From NCBI GenBank assembly GCA_021397845.1, contig CM038048.1:33168727-33232726 (forward strand): 64,000 nucleotides of DNA, in the 5' to 3' direction. Shown here piece after piece: positions 45,777-58,630 of the stretch. Numbering within the stretch: position 1 is the first letter of the stretch; each line of letters opens with the position of its first letter. The notes below the pieces were generated by a model that was not told where the DNA came from, ran no database searches, and saw nothing but the letters and a program-made list of their open reading frames with translations. The translations under genes and the position numbers were made by a program. The DNA comes from Areca catechu. Its lineage: Eukaryota > Streptophyta > Magnoliopsida > Arecales > Arecaceae.

Positions 45777-47834
45777 TGAAAGGAAAACTAGTAGCGAGCA
45801 TGCTTTGTATTTTAAAACTATTTCAAAATTACATGCAGCGGAAGCATGATAAATGGATTAACATTTAATCTAAGCATGCTTTTAAAACTTTTCTATGCTA
45901 CTTATTCCAAGATCTTGCATGAATGATTAATATAAACTATGAAATCATTAATTTATCCAATGAACATTTCAAAGCAACATATCCATATATGTAAAACCAT
46001 ACCTCGTATGAAGTGGAGACGCTCTCCGCCGCGAAAGATCTAAGAGGAGGAAGAAGAACTCTGCTTAGCCACACACGTGTCCAGCCTCTACAGGTGGTTC
46101 ACACCGGGGCTCTTTCAAAATCCACTTCCAATCCAAGTGCTAGCTTGTTGTGGAACGATTTGATCGGAACTCCTTTTCTTCTTTCGATGCTAGACTCTCC
46201 GAATGAATGAAGAAACTCAAGAGGTGGAGAATGAATGGTTGGAACCCTCCCCAAACACTCAATCCTAAGCCCTAGATCACTAGGTACAAATATGCACACT
46301 CTTCTCCAAAACCTCACACCTATAAAACTAGAACTTTTCCTAGTTTCTTCCCTTTCTTCCCTTTGATTTTTTTTCTGCATTTCTTTGCTGAGTTTTTTCT
46401 TAATTTCGTCCTCCCATTTCAGCCCATTAAGTAGATGGAGAGGGAGAGGGAGAGTGGGGAGTTAAGTGTGGTAATGGGTAGTTATGGGGAGTTATGGTCA
46501 TGGAAAGTTACATAACTCCCCAAAAATGAATTTAAACTTATTTAAATTCAGATTAAATGTGTTAATTGATTTTAGTTCATAACTGAAATTAATTGGGTTA
46601 AGTGTGCATACATTGGGTTCAACCCGATTGGACCCAAACCCATTTTGAACCAAATCCTATTTGATTCGTTCCAGATTTTTATAGCTCAATCAAATTGGGC
46701 TATCAAGTAATCACATTACTTAATTCACCTCCATGCATTACCAACTATTAGTGAAAATTTCATGTCACAACCTTTTGTGACATCAAGTGTCTACACTTGC
46801 GAAATCAACAAGTGTCGACACTTACACAAGTGTCGACACTTTCAAGAATATCAAGTGTTGACACTTGGATAAAGAAAAAACCCTTTTTCTCTATGAGTCC
46901 ACGAACGATTCCCAATCGTTCTCCGATCACTAGATCAAGTAGAAACCCCTATGGTGTGTAACCCCATAGGTTCGAACACTAAGCCGATAGCACTGGAACA
47001 TTTCCAATACCAGTCAAAGTCGCCATCTAGCAATGACACCCGACGTCCGGATAGGTCGAAGTTGCAGAGCAACAATCAAGAACTAGGAGATATGGAAACC
47101 TTGTAATTAATCTCTTTGACCTCAATGCTCAGGAAGACTTAGGGTTAAACTGCCCAACCCATAAAGTCCATCAATAATGTGTCTCAATCTCACAAGTCCT
47201 ATAACACTTTACAGAGACTACCCTGGCTAAGGTTTTGCTAAATTGAAACACAGTAAGATATCTGCTCCAAACACTTTGGAGGGGTCAATCCCATCTTGAT
47301 CCGATCACTGCTACACGAGTACTTAATTATACCCAGAAACCTTCCATCCCTGGATTAGAAATCTAGATAGTCCAGTACCAAAGTACAGTGAGTTGCTTGC
47401 AAGCTATCATGATGATCTCATGTCTGAGGGATAACTACGTCCATATCAAAACTCTAGGCAGAAAAAAGTACATACGGGTCACGTTCGATGAAATGTCAAA
47501 CACAACATCTGCATGCCATACCAGTGTCTCCACACTCCTTGGTTAAGAGGACAACCAACGACTATGGCACACAACGACCTATCTTGATATACTATCATCC
47601 TGAAATAAGTGTATCATTTGGTCGCGAACAATTTTAGGACTATATGATATATCCTCTCTATATCACATACAAATAGTCCTAAGGACTTCATCACTCAAGA
47701 ACTCATTACAGAAAGATGAAATAGTGATGAACTGCCAGAATAAACATTTTATTCAATAATATAATTCATATACAATTACATCAAATGTAAAACTGTGTAC
47801 AGTAGAAATTGGCTTTGGGACACATTTCCCAACA
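45777..47834 (-). repeat. 3' LTR of element 2
   Basis: 2058 bp; plus-strand ends TGAAAGGAAAAC...CATTTCCCAACA. It carries a four-copy palindrome cluster at 46784-46868. Short open frames inside (for example 46099-46380) match in both LTRs only because the LTRs do. Confidence 0.95.
46784..46868. repeat. Palindrome cluster in element 2 3' LTR
   Basis: Four copies: CAAGTGTCTACACTTG, CAAGTGTCGACACTTA, CAAGTGTCGACACTTT, CAAGTGTTGACACTTGG. The same four positions in the other LTR (54706-54790) read slightly differently: copy 2 has CTACAC-type decay (GTGTAGAC) and copy 4 keeps TCGA. Confidence 0.95.
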
Positions 47835-48400
47835 ACTCCCACTTGGACTAAAGCCAATCAGAACAATATCGTATACCAATCTTCCATTTACAATCATTGA
47901 GTTCTTGAATTCCAACAGCTTTAGTGAAGGGGTCAGCCAGGTTCTCCTTTCCGTCAATCTTTAGAAGGTCGATATCACCTCGTTCCACGATTTATCGCAC
48001 AAGATGAAATCGGCGCAGAATATGCTTGGTACGCTGATGGGACTTCGGCTCTTTGGCTTGAGCAATGGCTCCAGTGCTGTCATAGTACACTGGAACAGGA
48101 CCATCTAGGGAAGGTGCCACTCCCAGCTCGCCAAGAAATTTTTGCAACCAAATTGCTTCCTTTGCTGCATCAGATGCTGCAATATATTCCACTTCGCATA
48201 CAGAGTCTGCTACAGTATGCTGCTTGGAACTCTTCCAGCAGATGGGTCCACCATTCAGGGTAAAAATAAAGCCAGATACACTCTTGCTATCATCCCTATC
48301 TGACTGGAAACTGGAGTCAGTATACCCCACAAGTTTCAAGTCAGGTCCTCCAAAAAGAAGCCACTGGTCCTTGGTATTTCGCAAATACTTCAGGATGGTC
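47835..48400 (-). pseudogene. pol: RNase H and polypurine tract, element 2
   Basis: Polypurine tract AAGTGGGAGT (minus) at 47835-47845. The RNase H reads GYTDSSFQSDRDDSKSVSG (Asp), CEVEYIAASDAAKEAIWL (Glu), VYYDSTGAIAQAKEP (Asp), HILRRFHLV and, after a stop at 47991, IVERGDIDLLKI, NLADPFTKA (last Asp). Confidence 0.9.
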
Positions 48401-49440
48401 TTCGCAACCTTCCAGTGTGCTTCACCTGGGTCAGACTGGTATCGACTCACTATTCCTAATGAGTATGCCACGTCTGGTCTAGTACATGTCATGGCATACA
48501 TGATGGACCCTACTACCGAAGCATAAGGAATCCTACTCATACGCTCTCTTTCCTCAGGAGTTATCAGACAATCCTTCTTAGAAAGAGAAATTCCATGGCC
48601 TATCGGAAGATAGCCTTTCTTGGAATTCTCCATACTGAACCTTTTTAGCAAGGTATCAATGTACGTAGACTGGGACAAACCCAGAAGCTTCCTTGATCTA
48701 TCCCTATAGATCTTCATACCTAGTATGAAAGAAGCTTCATCCAAGTCTTTCATAGAAAACTGGGATGACAACCAGACCTTTATTCCTTGTAATGCAGGGA
48801 TGTCATTCCTGATTAAGAGAATGTCATCCAAATACAGTACAAGAAATACAACTACAGAATCATTTGCCCACTTATATATGCAGGGTTCTTCTTTATTCCT
48901 AACAAAACCATACGTCTTGATACACTTATCAAAACGCATGTTCCAACTCCGAGACGCCTGCTTTAGTCCATAGATGGACCTACTAAGCTTACATACCTTA
49001 GATTCATCTATGGATGTGAACCCTTCAGGTTGCATCATATACACCTCCTCATCTAGCTCACCATTTAGGAAAGCTATTCGGACATCCATTTGCTAGATTT
49101 TATAGTCCAGATATGCAGCTAAGGCAAGCATAATCCGAATAGACTTGAGCATTGCCATGGGAAAAAACGTTTCGTCATAGTCAATACCATAACGTTGACG
49201 ATAACCCTTGGCAACCAGACGGGCTTTATAGGTCTCTACCTGCCCATCTGCGCCCCATTTCTTTTTGAAGACCCATTTGCACCCAATGGGTTTTACCCCT
49301 TCAGGTGGATCAACCAAAATCCATACTTTGTTGATTTCCATGGACTCCATTTCAGATTTCATGGCTCCTAGCCACAACTCAGAATCAGACCTCTGCATCG
49401 CGTCCATATAGGTGATTGGATCCTCGTTGTTCTCATCAAG
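48400..49440 (-). pseudogene. pol: Reverse transcriptase, element 2
   Basis: VDPPEGVKPIGCKWVFKKK, RLVAKGYRQRYGIDYDETF, then a stop at 49090 (YKI then stop, at a position that is Trp in the family), QMDVRIAFLNGELDEEVYM (catalytic Asp), SIYGLKQASRSWNMRF and VLYLDDILLI (catalytic YLDD intact). Then MKDLDEASFILGMKIYRDRS and TCTRPDVAYSLG-like. The catalytic residues are all present. Only the one stop interrupts RT. Confidence 0.95.
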
Positions 49441-50859
49441 CTCAACGGGATCACCGTCTCGGACCAGAAAACCATAGTATATGTCCGGTTGACGCGGTAC
49501 TCTACCGGATCTCCTTAATGACTGGTCAATAGGCTCAAGGTTTGATCTTATCATAACGGGTTCTATAGCAGTCCTTGAATGATTTGGTTCTTCTATCTGT
49601 TGAACTTCAGTAAGCTCAACATTGGCAGCTTTAGCACCTTCAGTAAAGTACTCCCTTTCCAAAAAGGTAGCTCTAAGACTGACGAACAATTTTTGTTCCC
49701 CAGGCATATAGAAGAAATAACCCTTAGACTCTTTAGGATACCCAACAAAGAGGCACCTGTCAGACCTAGGTCCAAGTTTATCTGTCTCCAAATGTTTGAC
49801 ATAAGCCGGACACCCCCAAACCCAAAGGTGTGAAAGACTCGGCTTACGCCCATTCCATATCTCATATGGAGTTTTGTTAACAGATTTACTCGGAACTCTA
49901 TTTAGAAGATAGCATGCTGATTCCAAAGCATACCCCGAAAAGGAAGTTGACAGAGTTGCAAATCCCATCATGGATCTAACCATGTCCAACAGAGTCCGAT
50001 TCCTCCTTTCAGACACACCATTTAACTGGGGCATCCCAGGAGGTGTCCATTGAGAGAGAGTCCCATTCTCTTCAAGATAAGTCAGAAACTCCCCAGAAAG
50101 ATATTCTCCACCTCGATCTGATCGAAGGATTTTAATAAGCTTCCCGGTTTATTTTTCAACTTCATTACGATACCGTTTGAACATTTCAAACGATTCAGAT
50201 TTATGTCTCATCAAAAAGACATAACCGTACCCTGATAGGTCGTCCGTAAATGTAATGAAATATTTATACCCACCCTTAGCATCGACATTCATTGGTCCAC
50301 ATACATCAGTATGCACTAGACACAAAATGTCATCGGCTCGTACACCTTTTCCAGTAAAAGGTAACTTGGTCATCTTACCAAGTAAACAAGATTCACAGGT
50401 TGGCAGTGATTCACAATCACTAACGTTTAGGAGACCTTCTCCCACTAACCTGTTGATTCTATTCTTGTTTATATGACCTAGCCTACAATGCCAGAGATAA
50501 GCATCATTGACATTATCTAATCTAGGGCGTTTGCATGAAATATACATTACACCAACAGGCTGTGATAAAACATAAATGCCATTCTTAATATGTCCAGTCA
50601 TAACCATAATATCATTCATAATGACTTTGCAAAAATCACTCTTGATTAATAGTTCATAACCATTACTGGCCAATTGGCCTACAGAGATAATATTTACAAG
50701 GAATGATGGACAATAGTAACAATCACTAAGAACAACTTTACAAGACTTGAAAAATAGATTGACAATTTCCAACGCCAGGACTAGAGCTTGACTTCCATTC
50801 CCCACATTCAGAAATCTCTCGCCATTCTCGAATCTTCTACTAACTTGTAGTCCCTGCAA
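49440..50859 (-). pseudogene. pol: Integrase, element 2
   Basis: The HHCC finger (LWHCRLGHINKNRINRL ... CESCLLGKMTK) is at 50300-50500. The core has LVHTDVCGPM (Asp), KILRSDRGGEYLS (Asp) and PQLNGVSERRNRTLLDM (Glu). One stop at 50148 (NEVEK then stop) lies between the first and second Asp. The linker RCLFVGYPKESKGYFFY follows near 49750. The finger and DDE triad are otherwise complete. Confidence 0.95.
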
Positions 50860-50967
50860 CGTATTACAAATATGATAAGAACTACCAGTATCTAATATCT
50901 AGTTAGTAGTATCACAAATAGAAAAACAACAAGGATTTATCATATAAATACCTTGTCCAGTAACCTT
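50860..50967 (-). pseudogene. pol: Aspartic protease start, element 2
   Basis: ILDTGSSYHICN with the DTG active site lies just after a stop (TN then stop, at the place of the usual Trp). The protease continues into 50560-50860 (LALEIVNLFFKSCKVVLSDCYYCPSFLVNIISVGQL). Confidence 0.8.
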
Positions 50968-50970
50968 TTG

Positions 50971-51807
50971 CTACTTCTTCTTCTTCGGCCTGTTCGGGTC
51001 AAGTGTAGCTAGGTAAGCGGAACAATTCCTCTTCCAATGACCCGGCTTCTTGCAGTAGAAGCATTCTGCCTGACTCTGGTCAGCCTTCTTCTTAATCTGA
51101 CTGGGCCCAGCACTTTGCACCATTTTATTTTTATTCTTTTTCTTTTTCCCTTTCTTAAAGGGATGACGCCTTGCCGCACTGCCTCCCACTAAATTCACCA
51201 AGCTCTTTTGGAGCTGGTGATCCTTTTCATAAGTCTGTAGTAACCCCATCAACCCATGGTAGTTGACTACAGGCCGTGTTAATCTATAGTGATCTAGAAA
51301 AGGTAAGTAGGAGGGAGGCAAAGAATTCAAAATCGCATCCTTCCTAAGTTGCTCGTGGAAAGGATATCCGAGTTTGGCCAAGCGCTCGATCATCTCGATC
51401 ATGTACAATACATGATCAGTGATCGAGGACCCTTCAGTCATTCGAGCATTGAACATGGTAGAGGAAGTCCTGTACCTTTCAACGTCGTCTGGGGCACCAA
51501 AAGATTCCTTCAACTTTTGAATGATTTCCTCCGGCTGGACCTCCTCGAATCTGTGACTGAACTCATCGTTCATAGCCACCAACATAATGCACTGCACCGT
51601 AGTACGGTCAGAGACCCACTTTTGATAAGCATCCCTGACTGCAGTATGTGCGGTGGGGGCTGGCCCCTCAGGTGCCGAATCCGTTAATACCTAAAGAATC
51701 CATTCAAGCTCAAGAACAATTCTCAATCTTCGATACCAGCTATCGAAGTTGGGTCCCATGAGCTTGTCATTATCTAATAATGACCGGAGTGACAGACTAG
51801 TAGACAT
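50971..51807 (-). pseudogene. gag: Gag, element 2
   Basis: From the ATG at 51807 (MSTSLSLRSLLDNDKLMG) the frame runs to 50971 with one stop near 51690 (EWIL then stop). Core blocks are CIMLVAMNDEFSHRFEEVQ, YRTSSTMFNARMTEG, LGYPFHEQLRKDAILNSLP and GLLQTYEKDHQLQKS. A lysine-rich patch (KKGKKKKNKNK) precedes one intact CCHC knuckle CFYCKKPGHWKRNC. The stop at 50968-50970 separates gag from protease in one frame, so it might be a genuine gag stop or decay. Confidence 0.9.
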
Positions 51808-53696
51808 TATCTGAAAAAAAAAAAAAAAAACCAAAACTATTTAGTATATGAATTATTTAAAACTTAAAGACATGGACTTTTGTCTAAAAGCTCCTCCCAC
51901 TATTTTATTCAGATTGGTAGCCTCTACCTCCAATTCAAAGAATAACACTTATCCCTTAGTGGTTACCAGAATCCAATAGACAATGCATGAGCCCGACTAT
52001 GGTCGGCCAACCCATGCTCATCTAAAGGTAGGTTCATAACCAGTTGTTTCTCCAAACAACTCCTAGTAATTTATTTTGCCCTAGGAACATTTCAATCGGC
52101 CTTTGGGCTACCTGCTAAAGAAGGTCCCAGTTAGGTCCAACCATTAACATGACTGATCTTAATGCTTCTAGCTAACAGATGATCAAGCCCGACTTTGGCC
52201 GGCTAACCTGACCACCTGTTTAAGAAAGTTGCATTATGTCATCATATAATGAATGGTAATTCCAATAGTATGATGACCACCCGATCTATGGATCTGCCGA
52301 TAAACACTCCACTACTGGACTTATTACCAAACACCTTAATGGGAGGCTAAGACAAAAATTATCATGTAATTTCCATCTTTTTAAAGACCTAATAATTTAG
52401 AGGTTTTATACATGTTGTGACAGAAGAGAAAAGATAAGTCATGGATTATCTTTCACTAACTTCATATGTTAATGAAAGGGTTACATGAACTACAAAATCC
52501 ATGGACACCTAAATCAGTCAAGCTGATTAACCTTATTGGCATGGGCTAACTCGAATCAATGAGCTAACTAATCAAAACTGGTTGACCATATTGGCCAGGT
52601 AAGTGAGATCAAGGTTATGGGTTAAGCCATTAACCATCTTTCCTTAGACACCAATATCATTGGCCAGGAAAGAGGTAGCCCCAAAAACCATAGATCAAAA
52701 GCCATACTTACCTTAGATACCAATTGGTTCACCAATTTCGATTAGGCTAGCCTAAGGAATCGGGTCCTACCACGAAGCCAAGATTAAGTCCATTTAGATA
52801 TATGGACCAATCAATCTAACTATTAGATAGATACTAGAGAAGAACCTTAACTCAACATTTGATTTAGTTAATTCTCTATTAAGTCCTATTCATCTAAACT
52901 TAGGTCTAACCCTATTAGGACCTAATTTAAGCTAACCCATTTAATCTAAAGTTATGAATATGACTTAGATCTTAAAATCATATCCTTAGATCATTTAGTC
53001 ACTTAGATTTACTTAATTCATAATTAAGTTAATCATACAACAGATTGAAACATTTTCAAACAAAAAACTTTATAAAACATTTTTACAAGAAAATCCAATT
53101 TTTAAATTTCTGTTCACTGTGAAGTGTCGACACTTCAGTAGCAAGTGTCGACACCAGGTGTCGACACTACTCTAAGACAGGTCGACACACAGTGAACCAC
53201 TTTCTGTGTTTTTGTTCATGAGTCGACACCTAGAAGCCCAAGTGTTGACACATAGACACCCAAGTGTCGACACTAGGTAAACCAAGTGTTGACACTTGAT
53301 CAAATCCGAGCACAGAAATACTGAAATCCAAGCTTTTTCTTTTCTAAACTTGAATTTTATATTAAACTATTTAACATAACAATCATAAACTAACTTTAGA
53401 ACATTTCTAAAATATTTTATGACTTCAAATTTAGAACATAATAAAGATCAAAATATTTTAATCTTTACTTTTTTTTCTTTTATTTTTCTTCTTCATGAGT
53501 CCTTCACAATGGCACCCCTAAACGCCATAGGAGATCCCTTTGAATTGAAAGTGAGGGTCTTGCAGCCCTACTTCTCTCCTATGACCAGACGGCCTGGTGA
53601 GGCACTCAATCCGAGTACTTGCAAGAAATTAAACTGATTTTATAATATTTATACTAAACATTCATGCTAGAGCAACCTTGTTGCTCTGATACCAAT
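51808..53696 (-). other. 5' leader of element 2
   Basis: A 1.9-kb untranslated leader, homologous to those of elements 5 and 7. It has no long open frame. The primer binding site TGGTATCAGAGCAA (minus) is at 53681-53694, two bases from the LTR. It carries the palindrome cluster at 53121-53300. Confidence 0.85.
53121..53300. repeat. Palindrome cluster in element 2 leader
   Basis: Eight copies: GAAGTGTCGACACTTC (a perfect palindrome), CAAGTGTCGACACCAGG, GGTGTCGACACTAC, AGGTCGACACACAG, GAGTCGACACCTAG, CAAGTGTTGACACATAG, CAAGTGTCGACACTAGG and CAAGTGTTGACACTTGA. They are separated by 10-40 bp. Confidence 0.95.
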
Positions 53697-55757
53697 TGAA
53701 AGGAAAACTAGTAGCGAGCATGCTTTGTATTTTAAAACTTTTTTCAAAATAACATGCAGCGGAAGTATGATAAATGGATTAACATTTAATCTAAGCATGC
53801 TTTTAAAATTTTTCTATGCTACTTATTCCAAGATCTTGCATTAATGATTAATATAAACTATGAAATTATGAATTTATGCAATGAACATTTCAAAGCAACA
53901 TATCCATATATGTAAAACCATACCTCGTATGAAGTGGAGACGCTCTCCGTCGCGAAAGATCCAAGAGGAGGAAGAAGAACTCTACCTAGCCGCACACGTG
54001 TCCGGCCTCTATAGGTGGTTCACACCAGGGCTCTTTCAAAATCCACTTCCACTCCAAGTGCTAGCTTGTTGTGGAACGATTTGATCGGAACTCCTTTTCT
54101 TCTTTCGATGCTAAACTCTCCGAATGAATGAAGAAACTCAAGAGGTGGAGAATGAATGGTTGGAACCCTCCCCAAACACTCAATCCTAAGACCTAGATCA
54201 CTAGGTACAAATATGCACACTCTTCTCCAAAACCTCACACCTATAAAACTAGAACTTTTCCTAGTTTCTTCCCTTTCTTCCCTTTGATTTTTTTTTCTTC
54301 ATTTCTTTGCTGAGTTTTTTCTTAATTTCGTCCTCCCATTTCAGCCCATTAAGTAGATGGAGAGGGAGAGGGAGAGTGGGGAGTTAAGTGTGGTAATGGG
54401 TAGTTATGGGGAGTTATGGTCATGGAAAGTTACATAACTCTCCAAAAATGAATTTAAACTTATTTAAATTCAGATTAAATGTGTTAATTGATTTTAGTTC
54501 ATAACTGAAATCAATTGGGTCATGTGTGCATACATTGGGTTCAACCCGATTGGACCCAAACCCATTTTGAACCAAATCCTATTTGATTCATTCCAGATTT
54601 TTATAGCTCAATCAAATTAGGCTATCAAGTAATCACATTACTTAATTCACCTCCATGCATCACCAACTATTAGTGAAAATTTCATGTCACAACCTTTTGT
54701 GACATCAAGTGTCTACACTTGCGAAATCAACAAGTGTAGACACTTACACAAGTGTCGACACTTCCAAGAATATCAAGTGTCGACACTTGGATAAAGAAAA
54801 AACTTTTTTTCTCTGTGAGTCCACGAACGATTCCCAATCGTTCTCCGATCACTAGATCAAGTAGAAACCCCTATGGTGTGTGACCCCATAGGTTCGAACA
54901 CTAAGCCGATAGCACTGGAACATTTTCAATACCAGTCAAAGTCGCCATCTAGCAATGACACCCGACGTCCGGATAGGTCGAAGTTGCATAGCAACAATCA
55001 AGAACCAGGAGATATGGAAACCTTGTAATTAATCCCTTTGACCTCAATGCTCAGGAAGACTTAGGGTTAAACTGCCCAACCCATAAAGTCCATCAACAAT
55101 GTGTCTCAATCTCACAAGTCCTATAACACTTTACAGAGACTATCCTGGCCAAGGTTTTGCTATATTGAAACACAGTAAGATATCTGCTCCAAACACTTTG
55201 GAGGGGTCAATCCCATCTTGATCCGATCACTGCTACATGAGTACTTAACTGTACCCAGAAACCTTCCATCTCTGGATTAGAAATCCAAATAGTCCAGTAC
55301 CAAAGTACAGTGAGTTGCTCGCAAGCTACCATGATGATCTCATGTCTGAGGGATAACTACGTCCATATCAAAACTCTAGGCAGAAAAAAGTACAGACGAG
55401 TCACGTTCGATGAAATGTCAAACACAACATCTGCATGCCATACCAGTGTCTCCACACTCCTTGGTTAAGAGGACAACCAATGACTATGGCACACAATGAC
55501 CTATACTTGATATACTATCATCCTGAAATAAGTGTATCATTTGGTCGCGAACAATTTTAGGACTATATGATATATCCTCTCTATATCACATACAAATAGT
55601 CCTAAGGACTTCATCACTCAAGAACTCATTACAGAAAGATGAAATAGTGATGAACTGCCAGAATAAACATTTTATTCAATAATATAATTCATATACAATT
55701 ACATCAAATGTACAACTATGTACAGTAGAAATTGGCTTTGGGACACATTTCCCAACA
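53697..55757 (-). repeat. 5' LTR of element 2
   Basis: 2061 bp, near-identical to 45777-47834, followed by TSD TGTCT and the Sirevirus gag start. Palindrome cluster at 54706-54790. Confidence 0.95.
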
Positions 55758-55908
55758 TGTCTTCCAATACGTGTAGTTGGTGCCATTAAATAGTGAGGGA
55801 TGGTTGGAGGCTTGACCTTCTACAACACCGAAACCAATTGAGGCTGCCATGATCTTTCACTCAAGATTGTCAGACCTACAAGTAGAGTACCGGAGCTCTG
55901 ATACCACT
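55758..55908 (-). pseudogene. gag: Gag start, leader and primer binding site of the Sirevirus
   Basis: The ATG at 55850 opens MAASIGFGVVEGQASNHPSL, running to YWKT at 55758, and continues at 45776 as CMRIF on the other side of element 2. The primer binding site TGGTATCAGAGC (minus strand) is at 55893-55906, two bases from the LTR edge. The leader is thus only about 58 bp. Confidence 0.9.
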
Positions 55909-56445
55909 TGTTGCCCAGAAATGGAGCCCAAGAGGGGGGGTGAATTGGGTCTTTCAAAAATTAAAGCAATTATGTGCCGATCTTTGAAGTGTTTGTGAGC
56001 AATGTGGATAACTCAATGATATGCAGTGGATAACAGTAAATTAATTACAAAAAATAAAGAGCAAGAAATAAGGAGAGCAATCACACACAAATACCAAGTT
56101 TTATAATGGTTCCATGCAAACCAAGCACCTACGTCCACTCTCCAAGCCACCCTTAGGAATTTCATTATAATCTTTCTAAAATTACAGCCGATTTGTTTTA
56201 CAAGGCTCACAAGTCAAAACCTAAGTTGGTTTTGTCACCTAGGCTCACCAACAACCTTTACAACTTGTTTTATCTTCGGGCTCACAAGTTAAATCCTACT
56301 TGGTTTTATACCTTTGGCTCACCATCAACCACAACAACCTACTTTCAAGAAACTCTTGAAAGCTAGGTCAACAAAGTATAGAGATAAAGATGCAATATAA
56401 AAGCACAATCAAACTCTCTTCTAGAGTGGAATGTGGAAGCTTTGA

Positions 56446-57231
56446 TGATGGGGACCCGAGAGCCAAGCCACCTCAGCAGCCACGTGGAGTCCCAGTTACA
56501 TCCTCGATTGCGCCACCTAGGATTACAAGGAGGATCACATGAAGATGACCCATGTATGACCACATGCCAGCACACCCCTTCCACACTCCAAGCACATCAA
56601 CTCCACATGCCATCATGTGAGAAATGAAGGTCAAGTGGATAAGCATGAATCCCTTGATTCATGCCAAGCAACTAAGGAAAGATGTAGTCCCCCCCCAAGC
56701 CCAAAAGAGCAAGTGTTTGGCGCCCCACATGGTCCCCTCCTTTCTTTATTTTTCTTGAGTTTTTTTGGAAATTGAATAAAACCTTCCATGTTGTCATTCA
56801 GCAAATCAGGAAGGATTGTGGTGCATATATTTTCTTGCTTCCTAAGTAATTGGTCCGTATATAAGGACCCCTCTCTTGTATTGAAAATAATGAAGAAGAT
56901 GAGTTTTTGAAAGAAAAGTGTTCTTGGTTCTAGCTCCGTTAGGAGTGGACGAGAGGCCCTAGTTATCCCCCTTCCCATTCCATTTTCTTTATCCCCTCAT
57001 GACCTTTGAGATTCACCCTAACACCTCCAAGTATCGAGAAGGGTAGAATGCCCTAGAGGTGAGAGGTCTCTTCGTTAGGGTGAGTCCCAAAGTCCATGAG
57101 TTCCAAACCCTGTCTTCCAGCCCCATTATTCCTTCGCCACCCCTAGTGAAAAAAATACCAAAAAAAATAGTACCCTAATTTAGGTGACTTCTAGGCTCAC
57201 CGACGATCCTATCCTAATCTGTCCCCCATCA
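56446..57231 (+). repeat. 5' LTR of element 4
   Basis: 786 bp. TATA-like CCGTATATAAGG at 56856-56867. The right half (from about 56960) matches 59010-59276, while the left 430 bp does not match the 3' LTR. Confidence 0.8.
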
Positions 57232-57235
57232 TTTT

Positions 57236-57248
57236 TGGTATCAGAGCC
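57236..57248 (+). other. Primer binding site of element 4
   Basis: TGGTATCAGAGCC, four bases after the LTR end, complementary to initiator tRNA-Met. Confidence 0.9.
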
Positions 57249-57339
57249 CAAAAAATTAGGGTACATGTATATCATCCCAGAATTCCTTTTATCATTCGTC
57301 CCTCCACTTTCCTAGATCCAAAGAAAAAAAAAAATCTCC

Positions 57340-58440
57340 TAACCAGTGCCTTCCCTCCCCTGTGATCCACTGCCCACCGCCTCACCACAGTCCCCCAACC
57401 CTCTCCGGTGATCTACCACAGCCACCTCGTACCCATCTTCCCCTCCGATCCGATCATCCCCAAGATTCGCAATCGCCTCAGCTGGCTCGTGACCGTCCAC
57501 ACAGCAGCGATCTCGTCTTCATCCGCTAGCTTCCCATGGGTGCTTCCTACAGCCGTCGCCTCACCGTACCCTCCTCTCCGCCCTCCTGCTAGCAAATCGA
57601 CTCCATCTCCTCCCTTTGTCCGGGAAATCCACGCCGACCAAGCCGAGCAAGTGACGTCGCTGCCCTCTTCGTCCTATCCATCGTGCCCTCCCCAATCCTC
57701 TTTCCCCATGGATGCCCAGAACCATGCCCAGGATCTCGCCGCCTCCATCCTCACAGCCACTGCCCCAACCATCCTCGGACGCCAAGGCTGACTCCATCTC
57801 CTCCGTTCCTAGACATCGTCGTTTTCACCGTTGTCACTGGCTCCACCGACGGCATCGGCAAGGCCTTCGTGATCCAGCTAGCCCACCGCGACCTCCACCT
57901 CGTCCTCGTCGTCCGCAACGCCGACAAGCTCCGACGAACAATACTCGACCGTGCTGTTCTTCTTCCAACCGGATCCACCAAAGCTCCTCCCACTACCGAC
58001 GACGCCCCAAAGCTCCATCAGCCTCTGCCCAGACTGAGCCCCCCCTCCTCTCTGCCTCCCATGAAGCCCCGTCTTTGCCAAACACCAACGGCTGCCCCTC
58101 TCTTCACCCACTACCGGCAAATCGATGCTCCACCATCATCAACATTTTCAGCCAACTCCCAATCCCATTCGAAACCCCCTGTGTCACAGATCTGCTCAAC
58201 ATCACCCTACCGGTCTTCTCCTCCAAATCCCTGTCGATTTCTTCTCCCCACTGTGCTGTCATCAATTACAGGGATGGATCCGTGCCTCCCTTCTCCCCAA
58301 ACCACCACTCTGACTCCAGCTCTGTTGCCGCCTGTCAAATCTGCCTCCAAGGATCGGAACCTCTAGGTGTTCTGCATGCTCATCAAAGCAGATAGCCCCT
58401 GGCACGAACGTGAAAGTAGCCTCCTTCTGCACACTTCTCA
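57340..58440 (+). pseudogene. Captured GC-rich segment with short-chain reductase (KCR-like) fragment
   Basis: This part is much more C- and G-rich than all DNA around it. Near 57818-57940 one plus frame reads VVFTVVTGSTDGIGKAF, then LHLVLVVRNADKLR. The TGxxDGIGKA pattern is the cofactor-binding start of short-chain dehydrogenase/reductases. The exact wording is closest to the N-terminal part of plant very-long-chain 3-oxoacyl-CoA reductase (KCR), an ER enzyme of fatty acid elongation. Only about 40 residues match; active-site Ser/Tyr/Lys are absent. The surrounding long frames (57683-58366, 57712-58395) are proline- and serine-rich and show no other domain I recognise; they may come from other host genes. 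It is not a working enzyme. Confidence 0.5.
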
Positions 58441-58630
58441 GGGCAAAGCCAGCATCATCTTGGGGAGTTCAAGATGCATAGATTTCAGAGTTACCCAATT
58501 TTCAATGCTGCATGATTCTCGAAGCCAAACAGATCTCAAAGCATAGCCCTTTGATTGATTGGATTCAGTTTCACCAACGTCCCCCCTGATTCTGACTCGA
58601 TGAAGTCGAGTTTTCCCCACCTCAAGAGAA

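Larger units (their letters stand above)
45772..55762 (-). mobile_element. Element 2: nearly complete Ty1/copia element (Tork/Angela-like), TSD TGTCT
   Basis: LTRs 45777-47834 and 53697-55757, interior 47835-53696 with primer site, long leader, gag, protease, integrase, RT and RNase H in copia order. TGTCT flanks both outer ends (45772-45776, 55758-55762). The LTRs are close to identical over long stretches, so this is one of the youngest insertions here. Six in-frame stops, all single-base changes, block the polyprotein. It lies in the gag of the Sirevirus. Confidence 0.95.

Noticed and set aside
28544..53300. CRISPR-like array, because short repeats alternate with variable spacers
   Set aside because: The units are self-complementary, spacing varies from 10 to 45 bp, and they sit in plant retrotransposon LTRs and leaders; no cas genes.
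45777..55757. Element 2 as a currently autonomous element
   Set aside because: Domains and catalytic residues are present, but six in-frame stops interrupt gag, protease, integrase, RT and RNase H.
57413..58120. Minus-strand open frames in the GC-rich block of element 4
   Set aside because: High GC removes stops in all frames; the only recognisable protein segment is on the plus strand.
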